64,000 nucleotides of DNA, from positions 1 through 64,000 of the forward strand of contig JAWKWX010000014.1 of the NCBI GenBank assembly GCA_041397305.1, read 5' to 3'. Position numbers and translations under genes: made by a program. The notes under the pieces are model-generated. The model did no database searches. It saw nothing but the letters and a program-made list of their open reading frames with translations, and was not told where the DNA came from. Below, piece after piece: positions 59,924-64,000 of this stretch; position 1 is the first letter of the stretch, and each line of letters opens with the position of its first letter. This DNA comes from TMP-24 sp041397305. GTDB taxonomy: Bacteria; Pseudomonadota; Alphaproteobacteria; Rhodobacterales; Rhodobacteraceae.

Positions 59924-60205
59924 ATGGACAACGCAAGGTTGATGGACGCCAGAACGATTGAGCGAGCGGTACATACGGCGCTCGGGAAAAGGCGCGTTCG
60001 GTCTGTGTCCAGCGAGTGGCGCACCAACGAAGACGGGGCGGCTATCGTTCGGGTCCGCGTTGTGTATGATGCATCGGCCGGAATGAGCGTCGAGGACATG
60101 GATCGAACGGCTGATGCAATATGGTCCAACGGCGACGGCGCGGCGCCGTTTCCGGTCATAGATTTCGAGGCAGATACCGACTGTGAGTTCCTCGCGGCTG
60201 AGTGA
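59924..60205 (+). CDS. Small hypothetical protein of a HEPN-associated two-gene module
   Basis: A 93-residue protein with no motif I can name. It has an alpha/beta look (ARTIERAVHTALGKRRVRSVSSEW, GAAIVRVRVVYDASAGMSVEDMDRTADAIW) and a C-terminus ending PFPVIDFEADTDCEFLAAE. The next gene starts inside its 3' end (overlap 60183-60205), so the two are coupled. GC content is visibly lower than in flanking genes. Small proteins of this style next to HEPN-like proteins occur in rhizobial genomes, to my recollection. Its role could be that of an antitoxin or partner, but nothing seen proves it. ATG at 59942 is an alternative start. Confidence 0.6.
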   Translation: MDNARLMDARTIERAVHTALGKRRVRSVSSEWRTNEDGAAIVRVRVVYDASAGMSVEDMDRTADAIWSNGDGAAPFPVIDFEADTDCEFLAAE

Positions 60206-60683
60206 GCAGTTGCTCCTTGTCGCCAGGGCAAGGATTTCAGACGCGAGCGTCCGTAACGAAGCCAATCTGCGCCGTGCGACGAGTGATCTCTATTACGTGG
60301 TCTTTCACACCATATGCGAAGCACTCGTTGAGCCGATATTCCGGAATGACCCTGCCAATACCGCGTTTGTAGAAACTTACACAAAACTCTACCGGCAGCC
60401 CAGCCATGGCTATGCGGAAAAGCGCTGCAAGTCTGTCGCACAAAGCGGCGACTTCGCAAGCGGCATCTCGCGCTTCGCAAAATTGTTCATTGAGCTCAAG
60501 AACAAACGGGAGAGCGCTGACTACGATCCGCTCGACAAGCTCTCGATCTCGATTGTCCGGAATGATCTCGAAAAGGTAGAGTCTCGGCTACAGGATTTTT
60601 GGAAAGCAGATCCGGCAGAGCGTGCTGCCTTTGCCTGTCACGTAGGCTTGCGTTGGAACAAAGACAATCAGGAAGCTGGTTGA
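60183..60683 (+). CDS. HEPN-like domain protein
   Basis: A 166-residue all-helical protein. LRRATSDLYYVVFHTICEAL (residues 29-48) resembles helix 1 of HEPN proteins (the RRAISxxYYAxFH pattern). KNKRESADYDP (106-116) matches the RxxADYD element. A possible Rx5H (Arg147-His153) lies near the end, but not in the classic RX4-6H position, so RNase activity is uncertain. The start is GTG at 60183 or TTG at 60210. Base composition is the lowest of any gene in the window. It is a plausible toxin or partner of a module brought in by transfer between maeB and mutS. Confidence 0.65.
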   Translation: MSSSRLSEQLLLVARARISDASVRNEANLRRATSDLYYVVFHTICEALVEPIFRNDPANTAFVETYTKLYRQPSHGYAEKRCKSVAQSGDFASGISRFAKLFIELKNKRESADYDPLDKLSISIVRNDLEKVESRLQDFWKADPAERAAFACHVGLRWNKDNQEAG

Positions 60684-60798
60684 AAACGGGTCGCGCCCCT
60701 TCCCTGCAGACGCCCTGACTTACACAACGCAATAAACACTTGCGGCTTTTCCTGAAGGATCGGCTTCGCTAGGGTCGCGCCGGAATTCGGAGGCTGGT

Positions 60799-63436
60799 TT
60801 GAACAGGAACGACCCGCAGGTCACGCCGATGATGGCGCAATATCTGGAAATCAAGGGGCGCTATCCGGAGGCGCTCCTCTTCTACCGGATGGGCGATTTC
60901 TACGAGATGTTCTTTGCCGATGCAGAGGCGGCGGCCTCGGCGCTCGACATCGCGCTGACCAAGCGCGGCCAGCATCTGGGCGAGGATATCCCGATGTGCG
61001 GCGTGCCGGTGCATGCGGCCGAAGGCTATCTTCTGACGCTGATCCGCAAGGGGTTTCGTGTTGCCATCGCCGAGCAGATGGAAGACCCGGCAGAGGCGAA
61101 GAAGCGCGGCTCGAAATCGGTGGTCGCCCGTGATGTGGTGCGGCTGGTCACGCCCGGCACGCTGACCGAGGATTCGCTTCTGGAGGCGCGGCGGCACAAT
61201 TTCCTGGCCGCCTGGGCCGAGGTGCGGGACGAGGCGGCGCTGGCCTGGGCCGACATTTCCACGGGCGAGTTCCGGGTGATGCCTTGCCCGCTCGCGCGGC
61301 TTGCGCCGGAACTGGCGCGGCTTGCGCCGCGCGAACTGGTGGTGAGCGAGGCGAAAGAGGGCGATTGCGCCGGTTTAGTGTCTGATCTGGGCATCGCGCT
61401 GACGCCGCTGTCGCGCGCATCCTTCGACAGTCAGGGGGCGGAAAAGCGGCTCTGCGATCTGTTTTCAGTCGGCTCGCTCGATGCCTTCGGCGCTTTCGGC
61501 CGGGCCGAGACGGCCGCGATGGGCGGCATCGTCGAATATCTTGACCTGACGCAGCGCGGCAAGCTGCCGCTTCTGCGCCCGCCGGTGCGCGAAGCCGCGG
61601 GCGGCAGCGTGCAGATCGACGCGGCAACGCGGCGCAATCTGGAAATCACTCAAAGCCTGTCGGGCGGGCGCGAAGGATCATTGATCGCGGCGATCGACCG
61701 GACGGTGACGGCGGCGGGTGCGCGGCTTCTGGACCGCAGGCTGTCGGCGCCCTCGCGCCATCTGGCGGAGATTCACGCACGGCTCGCATCGGTGCGCTAT
61801 CTGGTCGACAATTACCGCCTGACCGAAGATCTGCGCGCCGCGCTGAAATCGGTGCCCGACATGGACCGGGCGCTGTCGCGCCTTGCGCTCGACCGTGGCG
61901 GCCCGCGCGATCTTTCGGCGATCCGGGCCGGGCTGAAGGGTGCGGCGAAGATCGCCGGACGCCTGCCCGGCGATGCGCCGGAACGATTGCGGGATGCGGC
62001 CGGGCGGCTGACCGGTTTCGACGACCTCGTCGCGCTTCTCGACCGAGCGCTGGTGGAGGAGCCGCCGCTTCTCGCCCGCGACGGGGGTTTCATCGCGCGC
62101 GGCTATGAACGCGGCCTCGACGAGGCGCGGGCGCTGCGCGACGATGGGCGGTCGGTGATCGCGGGCATGCAGGCGGATTATGCCGAACTGGCGCAGGTGC
62201 CGGGCCTGAAGATCAAGCACAACAACGTCCTGGGCTATTTCGTCGAGCGACCGAAACACGCATGCGGCCCGCATGCAGCGCCCACCGCTGAGCGAGACCT
62301 TCATCCACCGCCAGACCACCACCAAGCCAGTTCCGCTTCACCACCGTGCCTCTGTCGGAGATGGAACGAAGATTCTCAATGCCGGGAACCGGAAGCGCTG
62401 GAGAGATCGAAAGCGGCTCTATGACGGCTGAAAGCCACGATCATCGTGCCGCTGGCCTGATCGCCGGGGCCGCGCGGGCGCTCGCCGAAATCGACCTGGC
62501 TGCCGCCTTCGCCGATCTGGCGCGGGGCAGCGACTGGTGGAACCCGACGTAGACGACAGTCGCGCCTTCGTGGTCGAAGGCGGGCGCCATCCGGTGGTGG
62601 AACGGGCCCTGAGGCGCACGGGCCGACCTTTCGTTGCCAACGATTGCGCTGACGGGCGGCGACACAGCCGGCGCGATCTGGCTTCTGACCGGCCCGAACA
62701 TGGCAGGAAATCGACCTTCCTCAGGCAAAACGCGCTGATCGCGCTTCTGGCGCAGAGCGGGATCGTTCGTGCCCGCGACGCGCCGCCCTTATCGGCCTCG
62801 TCAGCCAGATCTTCAACCGGGTCGGCGCCGCCGACGATCTGGCGCGCGGACGTTCTGGAAGCTTTCATGGTCGAGATGGTCGAGACCGCCGCGATCCTCA
62901 ATCAGGCTGATGACCGCGCCCTGGTGATCCTCGACGAGATCGGGCGCGGCACCGCGACCTATGACGGCCTATCGATCGCCTGGGCGACACTTGAACATCT
63001 GCATGACGTGAACCGCTGCCGGGCGCTTTTGCCACCACTACCATGAGATGACGGCGCTGGCCGCGAAACTTGCAGGCGTCGAAAACGCAACGGTCACGGT
63101 CAAGGAATGGCGGGGGCGAAGTGATCTTCCTGCATGAGGTTCGCAAGGGTGCCGCCGACCGGTCCTATGGCGTGCAGGTCGCGCGGCTGGCGGGCCTGCC
63201 CGCAGCCGTGGTCGAACGGGCGAAGGTGGTGCCGAAACCTGGAGAAGGGCGAGCGCGGGGGCACGCGGAAGCATACGCTGATTGACGACTGCCCTGGCGC
63301 CGCGCGGTAACCCCGGCCCGTCCGCCGAAGGGCCCGTCAAAGCTCGAGGAGCGGTTGGGTGCGCTTCATCCTGATGAAATGACGCCGCTGGAGGCGCTGG
63401 GCGCTTTACGACCTCAAGGGCCTGATGGGCGACTAG
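60799..63436 (+). pseudogene. mutS: DNA mismatch repair protein MutS, frame-disrupted 3' half
   Basis: TTG at 60799 (after AATTCGGAGGC) begins a normal MutS: PQVTPMMAQYLEIKGRYPEALLFYRMGDFYEMFFADAEAAASALDIALTKRG, the Phe-x-Glu mismatch motif (FYEMF) and core domains intact to about 62258. From there the true protein hops between frames: PPLSETFIHRQTT, LSEME, DDSRAFVVEGGRHPVVERAL, and KSTFLRQNALIALLAQSG are in different frames. The Walker A codon string at 62691-62713 has lost one A of the lysine codon, while Walker B (LVILDEIGRGTATYDGLS) and the C-terminal helices follow. At least eight small indels but few substitutions suggest sequencing error, not decay. Confidence 0.85.
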
Positions 63437-64000
63437 GATCGCAGAACAGCGCGGCCAACCTATCCCATTGGCGGCGCGAAACAGTGTCTGTTCCGGCCAA
63501 AAGCCAGTAGGTTTCGCGCGGCGCGCCTCGAGCCGTCAGTCGGACAAGCGCCTACTTGTCAGGTCGCGCGACCGACGGCGAAGATCCGATCAGAACGCCG
63601 ACCGGCGCGCGCTCGCATAAGGGGCGGCGGCGGCTATCGAAACACCGTCGGCAGCGAGTGCGGAGGGGGCGCCTGACGCCGCGCACCATTCCTTCCATCC
63701 CGCGCGCGGTCCGGTCAGTCCGATGCGCGGCGGCTCGCGCCAGTCGCGGTTGGCGATCAGCGATGGCGCCGCGACCGGTGAAAGCGCCTCGGCATAGAGC
63801 GGCGCCTGATAATCGTCGGCCCAGCCGCCGCGCCATAGCCATGGATGCGCACGGCCTGCGGCTCGGGCGGTCCGGGATCGGCGGACAGGACCATGGTCTG
63901 ATCGACAGGTCAGGTCGATCCGACACAGGAATGTTTGCCAGTCGCGGCACGAGCCAGAGTTCCGAGGATCGAGGCGCTGGCCGATATGGCGATGGCGGCG
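63437..64000. other. Low-quality end of window with a coding-like stretch on the minus strand
   Basis: No gene can be named. A frame on the minus strand (about 63840 to the stop at 63590) reads WADDYQAPLYAEALSPV, SLIANRDWREPPRIGLTGP and AGWKEWCAASGAPSALAADGV, looking like real protein. The flanking minus-strand sequence continues the same gene only after frame changes (HGYGA before, CRDWQTF further up). The pattern of small indels matches the end of mutS. It is therefore probably a real gene in poor sequence, identity unknown. Confidence 0.4.

Noticed and set aside
59810..60265. N-terminal extension of maeB to an upstream start
   Set aside because: The extra residues are antisense to the lower-GC small gene and not conserved; the ATG at 59809 gives the canonical malic enzyme N-terminus.

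Overview
The window is high-GC, gene-dense DNA from an alphaproteobacterium, almost certainly Rhodobacteraceae/Rhodobacterales. The evidence is the regB | senC-regA-hvrA redox-regulation locus in its classical divergent order, a ccoGHIS block with an FnrL-type box, a beta-hydroxyaspartate cycle cluster, an alphaproteobacterial Mic60 gene between hemD and hemY, a trcR/DUF1013 gene, an oxidoreductase-SelD fusion, and the family's intergenic GGGGGCGCTGCCCCC...GAGGTATTT repeat. The genus cannot be fixed from the sequence. There is no CRISPR array, prophage or insertion sequence.

Layout. 1-6.7 kb: end of pheT, tag, an RND efflux pair, an ABM-domain protein and a K+ channel with a zinc ribbon. 6.7-18 kb: the metabolic core. 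A purine-ring degradation operon (NCS2 permease, allA, allE, puuE-uraD fusion, with divergent uraH) runs into the beta-hydroxyaspartate cycle cluster (bhcR | bhcA-bhcB-bhcC-bhcD), followed by a GAPDH paralogue. AllA releases glyoxylate, which is the substrate of the cycle, so the two blocks plausibly form one purine-to-oxaloacetate assimilation route. 18-30 kb: RNase T2, trcR, an AraC regulator, YbhB, recR, tRNA-Met, a sugar-nucleotide epimerase, fused selD, an RsmC-like methyltransferase, clpS, a HAD hydrolase and a D,D-carboxypeptidase with a SPOR domain.

30-42 kb: ccoG-ccoH-ccoI-ccoS (cbb3 oxidase assembly, without ccoNOQP), an arylsulfotransferase-like protein, DUF2270, LysR with a small divergent ORF, an HD phosphohydrolase, an acyltransferase, ahcY and DUF2853. 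42-48.7 kb: the overlapping operon tsaD-gpsA-yciI-EVE diverges from hemD-mic60-hemY. 48.7-53.6 kb: hvrA-regA-senC | regB, then a PAS protein. 53.6-60 kb: a membrane protein, argG, exported msrA, rbsK and maeB.

60-64 kb: a visibly lower-GC two-gene insert (a small protein plus a HEPN-like protein), then mutS. The mutS reading frame is intact for about 1.46 kb and then breaks into many frames that still carry recognisable MutS motifs. This looks like an error-rich sequence end rather than biology. The last 560 bp have the same character.

Most worth a second look: the purine-glyoxylate-BHAC linkage with its candidate operators and internal terminator, the HEPN-like insert, the SelD fusion with a period-12 linker repeat, and the efflux adaptor that has no standard start codon upstream of its membrane anchor.
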